64,000 nt of DNA from Hermodice carunculata (taxonomy: Eukaryota; Annelida; Polychaeta; Eunicida; Amphinomidae), in assembly GCA_964020975.1 (NCBI GenBank), contig OZ026622.1, forward strand, positions 54,230,518 through 54,294,517. Reading direction: 5' to 3'. A program made the position numbers and the translations under genes. How positions within the stretch are numbered: position 1 is the stretch's first letter; each line of letters opens with the position of its first letter. The notes under the pieces were generated by a model. The model made no database searches and was not told the origin of the DNA. It was given only the letters and a program-made list of their open reading frames with translations. This document shows, in pieces, positions 37,719-49,269 of the stretch.

Positions 37719-38966
37719 GCCAGGCCCCCAGCTCAAAGGCATAGACTACTTGAAAGTGTACAGACTCGCTAATAGTATATCTTGTGACCCAGGGCATGGG
37801 TATTCTCGGAGGTCAAATCCGTTCAGCTTTTCAAGAACCAGTGATAATGACAGGGCACAGCATCTCCAAAGTATGACGACAACAGGAAAAGTGAGGCATA
37901 TCTCATACTGTTGCCACATTCCCATTTGTCTCGTTTTAGTTGATTTGTCATACAGAATTTAATTCATGGTTGTTAGTGTGGAAGAAGTTGTTAAAAAAAG
38001 GAATTTGAGTGGTTGATGCATACCAGTATGCATTTGTATAAAGGCTGTACATGTACTTATTTATAGTGGGAGGCAACAGGTTTATTTGGGAATTCCTCAA
38101 CTTCACGTTTCTCTATTGACTGGATCATGAATGGATCATAGGGATACTTTAGTTCAAAGACAGGCAGATGTTAAATTAAGTAGTAAAAGACGATTTGAGT
38201 ACATACAGGTATTGAAGTAAGTATTTAGAATTTATTTTATCATGGAGGTGAACTCTTAAGGCTGAACCTTAAGAGCTGATTGAGACATGATGGAAAGCCC
38301 TGGTATCAGCGTTGTGCATTTTGATATTGAAGTGTAAAGACAATGATTATGTACATGAAGTAAAGTGCTATTGCTGATGGTATTATCACATCTTCAATTT
38401 CCATTGGGAAACAACCCTTTTATATTGAATTATATCAAATTTTATCAGACCTGTAATGGATTGTAATCATCACATGGGTGCAGCTCTATTTCTGAAATTG
38501 GGTGAATTTCAACCTGTTTTTATTCATACTTCAAGTGGACTTTGTACACTTCTGTGACAGAGTGAGACGCCAAATTTCTGTTGATTCCTCTGGATATTTG
38601 TTCGACTGTGTGATGCAAGTTTCTGTGTAGCAAGATCTATGGGATAATGTGCAACAGGTTGTTTATAATGTTGTCTTCATTTCCTGTGGGTCAATGGATA
38701 CCTTTGCTATTTTGAAAACGGCATAAAGCCATCATCAGGAACACCCTTCCAGTATCCAGTATCTTCTGAACACACTCAGTCCAGCTCGCGAGAGCAGTGG
38801 ATTGGCCAAAGTATATGAAAGATAGCCTTAAAAAGTCATTCAAGGTTCTCTTGTTATCTTCAGTCACATCACTGAACTGTTTTAAACTGGATCCACCAGG
38901 CCATCATTAATTTAAAAGGCTGCTGTAAAGTTTTACTATCAGTCAGATGGTGGTGTAAAAAGTTAA
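37719..38966 (+). other. sec61a: 3' UTR of sec61a (inferred)
   Basis: Stop to poly(A) signal, free of repeats and without open frames of note, which fits an expressed UTR. Confidence 0.6.
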
Positions 38967-38972
38967 AATAAA
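38967..38972 (+). terminator. sec61a: Poly(A) signal of sec61a
   Basis: AATAAA followed within 30-60 bp by a GT-rich tract (ttgttttgttcattgttg). It would give a 3' UTR of about 1.25 kb. Confidence 0.6.
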
Positions 38973-39164
38973 GAAAAAAAAGTTAACTATTTGTTTTGTT
39001 CATTGTTGTTTTTTGACATGCTAATTGTATGTGCTGTAGTTTTTTGGTGATAGTACTCCTTTGAGAGACCACCTGCCTTTTAGGACCACTTCATTAGGTC
39101 GGTTGTGCTACATTTCCTTGTTTTTTTTTTTTTGTTTTTTTTTTTTTTTTTTTTTGTTACCTCG

Positions 39165-40192
39165 GCAGACAAGTCGGTTGAGGTTCTAATATGGTCAGTC
39201 ATCCCATCATCCGTTCACAAGTCACACTTTCAACTTCTCTGAAACCATCTGCCAGATTCACTTCAAATGTGAATGTACCCCAGGTGGGTCTCACTAAGTT
39301 GTTCAAGTGGTCGTGTTTCCTGGATTTGGGGATTTGTTATGCATTTTTTTTTTTTTTTTTTAATTATGGTAAAATCATCTCAAAAGCTTGCCAATTGCTT
39401 TGAAATTCCATAGGGACTTTTCTGGGGACCCCTAGATCATACTTTGTTCAGGAGGTGGTGCCACGTTTTTCTATTTTTTAACAAATGTTTGTGACATAAA
39501 TGCAATACATGTATATGTATATTGAATGATACCAAATGTACCACAAATGTTAACCTATGGATGTTGGATTTTGCATGCTATGGATGACCTAGCTTGATTA
39601 ATTTCTGCAGGTCTTTGAGGGAATGCATTTCAGGAAATTATTTTTTGGTGATGGTTGGGAGCACAGCATTAGGCCCATGGGGGTGTTTTCTATTTTTTAA
39701 AAATTTTTGTGAGAAAAGTCCATTTTCAACTTCTCCAAAACTATCACTCACGATTGTTCCGAAATTTGGTGGAAATATGTCCGGGACTGCGGGTGCCATT
39801 AGCCAGATGCTAATGTTTCATTCTTTTGGTGCAAGAAATGAGTAAATGTTTTATAATTATATGACTGGGGTTGAATTCTGCAGTGATTGCTGCTTTATTT
39901 CATGATTTGGCTAAAAATTCCGAACACCAAGATCTGTTCTTGTGGGAGGATTAATCAAAATAGTTCACTTGGTGTGATACTATGGATCTCTTATTTTTGC
40001 AATTTGGGTACCTTTCCATTAATGCATGCGTTACTGTTGATGACCATGGAAGTCCATAGAGATTGCAAAGGAAACTCGCTTCTTTACTTCCTCTCAAAAA
40101 TCCTCATCCATTTGACCAGAGTGGGACTTATTATGGGTTGAATGTCAAGGTCAGCTGAGAATGGGCTGTCCACTCAGCCTTCTTGTCACAGG
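39165..40192 (+). repeat. Dispersed repeat unit, copy A
   Basis: Starts acctcggcagacaagtcggt, holds gccagattcacttcaaatgt and tctatttttta words, and ends gaatgtcaaggtcagctgag then gggctgtccactcagcc. Confidence 0.65.
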
Positions 40193-40406
40193 AATTTTTG
40201 TGTTTTCCCCGTTTTTGAATTTTACAAACTCACACTCAGACTGTTCTGAAACTTGATGGAAATGTAGCTTGTGGGAGGATTAATCAAACTTGTTCGATTC
40301 CGGATTTTTAATGAGTTTTTCAATTTGGCCACCTGTCGGTTTGCATCCATTCCTATTGGTTACCATGTTAATCAATGGGGATTGCAATGGAAACTCAATT
40401 TTCACC

Positions 40407-41103
40407 TCAGCTGACTTGTCAGTCAGCTGAGGTTTTTTGAGGGTCCGTCGTCTGTCCGTCGTCCACAATTCACATTTTCGACTTCTTCTCAAAAACCGTC
40501 AGCCAGATTCACTTCAAACTTGGTGGAGATGTGCCGTGGGTGGGTCTCTACCAAGTTTGTTCAAATGGTCATGGTCCAGTGATTTTTGGATTTTAAATGA
40601 ATTTTTTGGTTCTCTTTTGGGGCAAATCTTAAAAAATCTTCATCTCCGAAACCGCTCACCCAATTGCTTTGATATCACACAGGAACACTCCCTGGGACTC
40701 TTAGTTCTTAATTTGTTCACCAGGTGGCGCTGCAATTTTTTCCTATTTTTTTATGAATTTTTGTGTGTTATAGCTATTTTCGACTTCTTCTCCAGAACCG
40801 TCACTCAGATTAAGCTGAAACATAGTGGATATGTTCCTTGTACAAGGGTCAAACAAAATTGTACACTATGTGGGAATGCTGCGGATTCCTGATTTTTAAC
40901 GATTTTTTTTCAATTCTGGTACTTGTCGGTCAATGCAGCTTTCCTATTGATTACTATGGAAGTCAATGGGCATTCTAATGCTAATTCACATTTTTGACTT
41001 CTTCTCTAAAACCATCATCCAGATTAACTTCAAAATTTGGTGGCAATGTACCTTGGGTGGGTGTCTACCAGGTTTGTTCGAATGGTCATGTTCCAATGAT
41101 TTT
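40407..41103 (+). repeat. Dispersed repeat, tandem copy B
   Basis: Begins with the palindrome cagctgacttgtcagtcagctg, then a (gtcc)n-like tract. Nearly identical by eye to 41,113-41,821; the 3' end is missing. Confidence 0.85.
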
Positions 41104-41112
41104 TTTATTACT

Positions 41113-42690
41113 TCAGCTGACTTGTCAGTCAGCTGAGGTTTTTTGAGGGTCCGTCGTCCGTCCGTACGTCGTCTGTCCGTCCGTCATCCACAATTCACAT
41201 TTTCGACTTCTTCTCAAAAACCGTCAGCCAGATTCACTTCAAACCAGGTGGAGATGTGCCTTGGGTGGGTCTCTACCAAGTTTGTTCAAATGGTCACGGT
41301 CCAGTGATTTTTGGATTTTTAATGAATTTTTTTGTTCTTTTTTTGGGTAAATCTTAAAAAATCTTCTTCTCCGAAACCGCTCACCCAATTGCTTTGATAT
41401 CACACAGGAATAATCCCTAGGACTCCTAGTTCTTAATTTGTACACCAGGTGGCGCTGCAATTTTTTCCTAATTTTTTATGAATTTTTGTATGTTATAGCT
41501 ATTTTCGACTTCTTCTCCAGAACCATCGCTCAGATTAAGCTGAAACATGGTGGATATGTTCCTTGTAGAAGGGTCAAACAAAGTTGTTCACTATGTGGGA
41601 ATGCTGCGGATTCCTGATTTTTAACGATTTTTTCAATTCTGGTACTTGTCGGTCAATGCAGCTTTCCTATTGATTACTATGGAAGTCAATGGGCATTCTA
41701 ATGCTAATTCACATTTTTGACTTCTTCTCTAAAACCATCATCCAGATTAACTTCAAAATTTGGTGGCAATGTACCTTGGGTGGGTGTCTACCAGGTTTGT
41801 TCGAATGGTCATGTTCCAATGAATTTGGATTTTTTTATGATTTTTTTCAAAAATCTCTACAAAAGTTTTAATAGGAAAGTTTAACATGCAATTTCTTGTA
41901 ATGGTCATAACTTTAATAATATTGACCAGATTTACTTCAAACTTATTGGGGATGTGCCTTTTGTAGATCTCTACCAAGTATCTTCAAATGGTCACACTCT
42001 ATTGATTTTTGGATTTTTTATGAATATTTTTTGTTTTTTTGGGGGGGGGGCAAACCTTCAAAATTATTCTCCTCTGAAACCGCTCACCCAATTGCTTTGA
42101 TATCGTACATAGACACTCCCGGGGACACCTAGTTCCCAATTTGCTCACCAGATGGCGCTGCAATTTTTTTATGCATTTTTTTTATGGTTTTGCTATTTTT
42201 CACTTGTTCTCAGAACCGTCCCTCAGATTAAGCTGAAATGTGATGGATATGTTGTTGTGGAAGGGTCAAACAGTTGTTTACTAGGTGGCACTGCTTTGGA
42301 TTCCTGATTTTTAAGGATTTTCAGTTCGGGTACTTATCGTTCAATGCAGCTTTCCTATTGATTACTATGTAAGTCAATGGGCATTCTATTGATCTGTTTT
42401 GAGTTAGCTACACATGTTAATTATTGTGTATGAAGGTCATGCTTAGACAGTACATGAATGACCTTGACCTCGTTTGTGGGGTCACAGTGCAACATACATG
42501 AATTTTACTCTTCATTATAACTTGAGAACTACTTGAACTTTGATGTTGCACATGTAAGTGTTCTTCTATAAAGTTCAGACTTACTCAGAACATGGTGTCC
42601 TTGATCCTTTCCCAAGTTCATAGAGCTGCAAGTGTGATGAATGTCAAGATCAGCTGAGGCACGGGCTGTTCACACAGCCCTCTTGTTTTA
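41113..42690 (+). repeat. Dispersed repeat, copy C (full unit)
   Basis: The first 0.7 kb duplicates copy B. It continues through a diverged internal repeat and ends gatcagctgaggcacgggct, gttcacacagccctcttg. A further partial end lies at 42,738-42,789. Confidence 0.8.
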
Positions 42691-44632
42691 CTTGCTCTCA
42701 AACATCCTCATCCCCTAGACTTAAGTGGGACTTAGTATGGGTTGAATGTCAAGGTCAGCTGTGGATGGGCTGCCCACACCAGCCTCTTGTAATAAATATC
42801 CTGCTAAATTTGACCGCTTTTAGACTTTCCCTTGAATAACTGATCAGGGGACCCTTGTAATGAATACATATCTCCAATCACAAAGCAATCAGTAGAGGCT
42901 GTAATGAATACATATCTCCAATCACAAAGCAATCAGTAGGGGAGCCTCTCTCAATCCCAAATCTCTTTCCAGGTGCATCTACCAGTAAAATATAAATTAT
43001 CCAAGTCATCAACCTGTCACCAGACAAGTTGCTGCAGTATTACCAAAGCTGGAGGAGTAGGTAATGTGGGTAGGAAAAAGGTGATGCTGGTGACTAGGAC
43101 AGATGATGGGTAATTTTATTTTTATTCTGCACTTGAAAAACAGAAAAACATTTGTGAGTAGCACTCACATAAACACAACTTTTATTACTGAGTTTTGCTG
43201 AAGAGCAAGATAAAGATCTACATATTATGTGCACAAATTGATTGACAACAGACCAGGTTATTTGCAAACAGGAAGGAAATGGTGATATTGTTTGATTATG
43301 GGAACCAAAGGATGCAATCTGCCATAAATTCTGCTCTCATGTGATGACAGTTGTATGCTAGCTGATAGTCCGGTCCTTTAATATTGATTGACATGTCTGG
43401 CATGGTTATGATGACATTGCCATTCAAACTTGCATCAGAAAAGATACCAGAACTGAGGGAGTTTGTTGTTATTGTTGAAGTGGCATGCAAGAGCCTTTGA
43501 TCTAAAAAATAAAACTTTAATGCAGCATCCAATCAGAAATGGACACCGGCCCCAATATGGTCCACCTGATGCCTCTGTTTTATGGTAATTTTCAAGGTAA
43601 TGCATATGTAACTACAGAATAAGATATAAATATCTGTATGTGTCTCCTGACCATCATGGAGAGAAAAATGTGACAAAGTAAATTTTTGGGATAAAATAAA
43701 AATCAAGACGGGCTTTCCACACAGCGCATTGTGCCAATTTGGTTGATATGGGCAAAACGTTTCATAAGGTCATGATCACACAAAAGTACATCAAAGACAC
43801 TAATCACGTATCTTTTAGAATTTTGGTCAAGCAGACCATTCAGATGTAAGGACACCTCGGATTGAGCAACCATTAATTTTTTTCAAGACAACCCAGGGTG
43901 CAGATGATGAGGAACACTTTGAAATGGTGGTATTTTTTTTTTTTTTTCTGGGGGGATACTGCTAGTGTTAGATGGGGCAAGTTGTGCCTGGTACCAGCCT
44001 GGAGTACCAACCCAGGGTACCAGCCTAGAGCACCAGCTTGTCAACACAGCTCACCATCATGCAAGTTTGTTTCAAGTATACTGGCAAAATGTTTTTTGAC
44101 CGGTACGTCAGGGTCTCATTACAGACCTACTGCAGTAGACCTTCAGTAGTGTAAGAATATCTGTGATGTCATCTTGTGGAAATCACACATAAACCATTGC
44201 TGCAATACAGCTAAATGAAGACAGAATTGGGCCTTCCTGTGAAGATTTGATGTAATGCAAGTTGTTTGATAGGTTTTCAAATGAAAAAAAAAAAAGTATA
44301 AAAAGGCTTTCCCAAAATGCAAAATGACTGCTATGACAGGCCAATCCTGTCACAGATGGGCAGGATATTGACATCTACAAGTGCCAACACCCTGCCCCTT
44401 GCCACACACACAGAGAGGCAAAAAACAACCTGACCCCTTCCCACACACACAAAGGAAAAAACAGCAAGGCAATTGGAGTATGCCGTGTATGCAGAAAGAC
44501 CCCACTCAAGCTAGAATCTTCAAGAAATTCAAGCTTGAAATGGTGTACTCTGGGTCTCCAGTAAATGTACTTTGATACAAAATTACAATTTTTTATAGCA
44601 ATAAAGTGACTCCTGTTTGGAGTTTTGTTATC
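42691..44632. other. Intergenic, little recognised
   Basis: Holds a 44-bp direct duplication (42,857-42,940), a 78-codon open frame on the minus strand at 43,532-43,296 preceded by a possible acceptor (ttttttag), and a T run. No gene is supported. Confidence 0.5.
42857..42940. repeat. 44-bp direct duplication
   Basis: gtaatgaatacatatctcca, atcacaaagcaatcagtag repeated with one intervening aggct. Confidence 0.9.
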
Positions 44633-44837
44633 GGCCTTATTGAACTTTAGGGGACCCGAGCCTCTATAGGTAAAATCCCACAAGGATGTCCATGTTCCTA
44701 CCTCATGCGAAGATTACCTAACAAAATTTGTTCTGACTGTAATAACTGGTGCTGTCAGGTAAAAGATAATCATAGCTCCAAAGTGGATGGTTATATTTGG
44801 CGTTGTAATTTATGTTGAAAGAAGTTTAGTGTTCGAC

Positions 44838-44874
<37 letters not shown>

Positions 44875-44969
44875 CTTCAAAGTCTCACTTGTCTTTAAAA
44901 GTGTTACTGTCTAGAATTTATTTCTTCTGTTTCTATAGGGGCTCGGGTCCCCTAAAGTTCAATAAGGCC
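44633..44969. mobile_element. 337-bp element with 37-bp inverted ends
   Basis: Left ggccttattgaactttaggg, gacccgagcc(t)ctatagg; the right end is its inverse with a single difference. A long T run is internal. No clear flanking duplication. Confidence 0.75.
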
Positions 44970-45550
44970 TTATTATCAATGAAGTACACAATGGACTAAA
45001 ACGAACATTTCAGTTTGAAAATTGTTTATTGATGAAGTTCTGTGGTTGGGATGTCCGACAAAGTACAAATGTAGCAACAACAGTTTGGGTGGACCCACTC
45101 TGCCAGGGAGAAGATAAAAAGTCATGCAGTAATACAGCACCGAGATCTTGAGATAAGCCAGCACAGCAAGTTTGCCATTCTTTCTTTTAAAGTAAAGCAT
45201 GGATCTTGCCACATCATATTTCCCTATCAAACCATAAAATATTCTGAAACCATGATGCTGCATGTATAATCCTGACTTTTATTGGCTCAAAAACAAAATT
45301 TCTTGTATTGAGTTTTATTTTTCTAGTTGTATCCAAGTTCTAAAGAAAAAAAAATCCAAGTATTCTCAAATGGACTAACTCTAGAAAAGAAAACCAGGAA
45401 TATGAATTACTCCACGTGGGAAAATTTTTAATACAATAGCATGTTAAGTTGTTCATGTTGGTAACTCCAGTGTATATTTACACAATTACAATAAAAGCAT
45501 ATGCTTTTTTTCAGCATAAATTTACCAACATTGAGTAAAAATGTTATAAA

Positions 45551-45583
<33 letters not shown>

Positions 45584-46033
45584 ATTATTCAGTAAAAGGT
45601 CATTTTTTTTCTGTGCCATGATTAACCTTTGGCAGGAAGCACCAACCTGAACAGCCTTCTGGTCATCAGGCCTCAATATTTGATCTCATTGTTCAGATGT
45701 TACCTCATTGCACAGTGCTGGCAGATCTCTCTGTATTTTGGAGAAGTGAATGAGTATTGCACAATTGAAATTCTTAGTCCAAATATAGTTTTACAGTAAA
45801 AGCACAGCTCCTGCATTTTATGCCTGCAGTAGCATACACCAAGCAAAACACATATAACCAGCAAAAATCACTGGTCCAAGCTTTGATCATCTTAGTGTAG
45901 AATAAGTCACCTTGTAGTTGCTAGTGGACAGCCCTGGGTATTGCAGAGTAAACTACATGTAATCTGCTCCAAAGTATATTTATCTATGTTTGTAATATGC
46001 ATGCATGTACACATACATGTACATGTATATACA
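44970..46033. other. Intergenic, nothing recognised
   Basis: Only homopolymer runs (A run at 45,551-45,582) and short open frames. Confidence 0.5.
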
Positions 46034-46201
46034 CAGTGGAACCCTGGTATTAAGACCATCCTATCATTGCACCTAAAAGTGGACTTTATTGAGAGGTGTC
46101 ATCTTCACTCTGAAACTGGAGTAAAGGTACATTAAGAAGAAACTGCATGGTTACTGCAAGTCTCCTCATGTATGAGGTGGTCTTAATGTGGGGATCCACT
46201 G
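46034..46201. mobile_element. 168-bp MITE-like element, CAGTGG ends
   Basis: cagtggaaccctggtattaa ... ttaatgtggggatccactg, ends inverted with mismatches. It belongs to a diffuse ggtggtctt/aagaccacc family also seen near 39,050, 51,300-51,510, 54,117-54,270 and 58,780-58,940. Confidence 0.6.
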
Positions 46202-46226
46202 TGTGCGTGTGTGTGCATGGGTGGGT

Positions 46227-46578
46227 CTATGGCAAGCCAAACCTGCAAATATTCACAAATAGAGATATCTGTATTTCTAATACAGATATCTGTATTTCTA
46301 ATACAGATATCTGTATTTGTAATACAGATATCTGAATTAGAAATACAGATATCTGTATTACAAATCCAGATATCTCTATTTCTAATTCAGATATCTGTAT
46401 TTGTAATACAGATATCTGTATTACAAATCCAGATATCTCTATTTCTAATTCAGATGTCTGTATTAGAAATTCATATATCTGTATTTAAATGCAGATATCT
46501 ATATTCAAATGCAGATATCTGCATTTAGAAATACAGATATCTCTATTTGTGAATATTTGCAGGTTTGGCTTGCCATAG
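46227..46578. repeat. 352-bp palindromic array of AGATATCT units
   Basis: Arms of about 54 bp (ctatggcaagccaaacctgc ...) are exactly inverted at the two ends. Between them run about 15 units, each centred on agatatct or a near variant at 18-20-bp spacing and each palindromic (atacagatatctgtat). Confidence 0.92.
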
Positions 46579-49072
46579 TATGTCTACCAGGGGAGTATTT
46601 GACATCCTATGATCATGTGGATGTTGACAGATATCCTGCAGCAGAAAGCAAACCAGGGGCCCACAGCACCATGACATACTGAACATAATTCAATTCTCCA
46701 TACAGCACTCCCTGACTTGTAAACAAAATTACTTTTGTACAAATGTACATGTACATAAAACAACAATTAAAGGTGGCCAAGCGTCCACGATATGTATAAA
46801 CTATACATCTATATATATACACACAAACATACATATACACGCTTGTCTCCTTAACCACTTGGTTACTAACTTTACCTTAGTCATCTCCATAATGATACAA
46901 GGGCACGTCAGTATCATACCCTCCCCCCCCCCAGTCTGTCCTGTGCCACGACACTCAGACTTATGAGAGAACAGCATTGGATACACCAGTTGAAAACTAT
47001 TGAACTGTGGGGCCTCAATGTTATAGACTCACTTGCCAAGAATTATGCTAAAATTGTTCATTCTGAGTCTATTTACCACCACAATTCAGTCAACCTTAAA
47101 ATTCTCCTCAAGTTGGCGTTAGGAAAACGGTGAAGTTTCTGTACGATCATCTTGGTCGTTACACCCTCCACTCTTACTCTGCTTAATTTTTCATGGATAC
47201 TTTTCCTTGCTTAGGCCATTTGGCCTCTGCAACAAATCCCACTCTGCTCAGGGCAACCGTACTGTATGTAGTTCCTATATTCTCATGACAGCCGCATACC
47301 TTGAGACATCACTCAAACTTGCCTATTGAGACAGTTGACTGGTAGTCTTAGTCTGTGTCATTACACACAGCCACCATGATATCTGTCTAATATTTCTGGT
47401 AGTTAGCAACATAACCCCTCCATATATAAGCAGCAGGATATGGTGATCCCATAACAAGGTCACAGCATCATTTTCATGAAATTGGTTGCCATATGGTAGC
47501 TGATGAAGGATTTGACAGATCTTGATGAAACTTGGTAGGATTGTGCATCTGGCTAAGACCTTGGTAGGGTTGAGAGAATTTTAGAAAACTATCCAACCAG
47601 GTAGATTATGAATCTTGGCAAGACCTAAGTTGAGATTGCATTGTGCTGACCTTGACTTACTTCCAAAGATCAAAGGGCCATATGCATGTGTAAATTTTAT
47701 TTCCCACATCATTTAAGAAAAATGTGAAAGCTCTATGAAACATGGTAGGATCACATATCTTTGTAGATCATAGGTTGTGATTGCTTTTGGATGACCTTGA
47801 CTCAATTGTCAAGGTCACTGGACCATATGTATTTGTGTACTTTGTTTCTGTGCCACAACATGTACATACTAAATCCTCTGACATAAAGTATATGTAATAT
47901 ACTGGTATACTTTACAATGCAAATGGTTGTATCCTTTGCCTGCAAAGCAATCCTTACTTCCATTGGTTATGTGTCACTGAGGTGCCAACAGCTGTCACAC
48001 ACATAATTATAAAACATGTGCCTTACAAACTTAATCTTTGGTCGTACCAGTATTACATGTATATGTTCTTATTGACCTTATTTACATAATTACACAACAG
48101 ATCAGCCATGTTTGTGAATGGATACACTTAGTATGAACACAGATCTGCTTACATCAACATTTTGGTATTTACAGATAGCATGAATCACAAGCTTGTGCAA
48201 CCACTTGGTCCCATTTCAAATAGTTATAATTATTAATTACAATGTACATATATATACATATATAAATATATATAAATGCATACAGGTCTATCACTTTCAA
48301 TATATTTTCCTGCTAAGACCAAAAAAAAAAAAAAAACCAATGTGTATATCAATGTATAATTTGAATGAGTAAAACAAAACCATTTATGTACAACTGAATT
48401 TCTGTTTTTATTTTACGGTCACCAGTTTCTTGGTTCTTGAATATAATTTACATGTTGTCCACATATAAATACAATGTACTGTCAAACTTGTGTCTTTCAT
48501 TATCATTTGTATGTTGAAACAAAGAGATCACAGGCTAGATTAATTCATGTAACATTATTCATAGTATTAATATGTGACGTCATACATGCATGTGTGTCCA
48601 GAAACATTTTATTGTTTTTTTATTACACTTTTTATACCCAAAAGTTTACTAGAGTTTCTGTTTTCCTTATCACAAGAACTTGCACTGAAAATGACCAAGT
48701 TCTGCTGTAGGTCTACATGCATGTGTTATAAAAAAAAAAGTAATCCATAGAAGTTCACAACCAAGAGTTTCTTATTACTTTTCATCAAGTGAAATTGAGG
48801 TATATTTTGTGCACTCACTTCACTGACACAGCCAGAGCATCACAAGGGGACACCTGGTGGCAGTTTTAATCATCTGAACACCTGTTTCTATTTACATACA
48901 TGACCACTAGGTATACACTTTCAATAAATAAGCTACATGTATAGGATATGTATCATTCCATCCAGCTTTCAGGTGGACTTGTCCGAGGCTATCACATTCC
49001 CAAAATTCATGACGTACATAACTAAAACAAGTCCATACAGTGACAAGAGAAAGTCTCTTCTGTCTGTGATCA
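46579..49072. other. Intergenic and 3' flank of the LRRK2-type gene
   Basis: A dispersed repeat at 47,480-47,870. Candidate minus-strand AATAAA signals near 48,620 are unproven. No gene recognised. Confidence 0.5.
47480..47870 (+). repeat. Dispersed repeat, two internal units
   Basis: gatgaaacttggtaggattg ... gcatctggctaagacc and a second unit with gaaacatggtaggatcac ... tttgtagatcataggttgt, then tgaccttgact. Related to 37,130-37,330. Confidence 0.5.
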
Positions 49073-49269
49073 TCAAGAAGAACTGTAGCCATTTAGTTCA
49101 TCACTGTCTTCTTTGTCTGAGGCATCCAGGACATCAAGGCTTGATCGGCGTACAATGTCTGCATTTTGTTGATTTTGTTGTTCCAGTCGCTTTTTGGCTT
49201 CCATTTCCAGCCGTCGAGCATGTTCCCCAATGTCCGTGTCCCACACAGAAAGAAATCCATAGTCTCCAT
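49073..49269 (-). CDS. lrrk2: lrrk2-type terminal exon: last strand, C-terminal helix, acidic tail
   Basis: Acceptor ttctag; encodes DGDYGFLSVWDTDIGEHARR, a Gln/Lys-rich helix, IVRRSSLDVL, then an acidic tail ending NGYSSS and TGA at 49073-49075. Confidence 0.93.

Noticed and set aside
43296-43532. Possible terminal exon on the minus strand (78 codons after an acceptor-like tttttag)
   Set aside because: No upstream exon, no domain, and it stands alone in repeat-rich intergenic DNA; kept only as a note.
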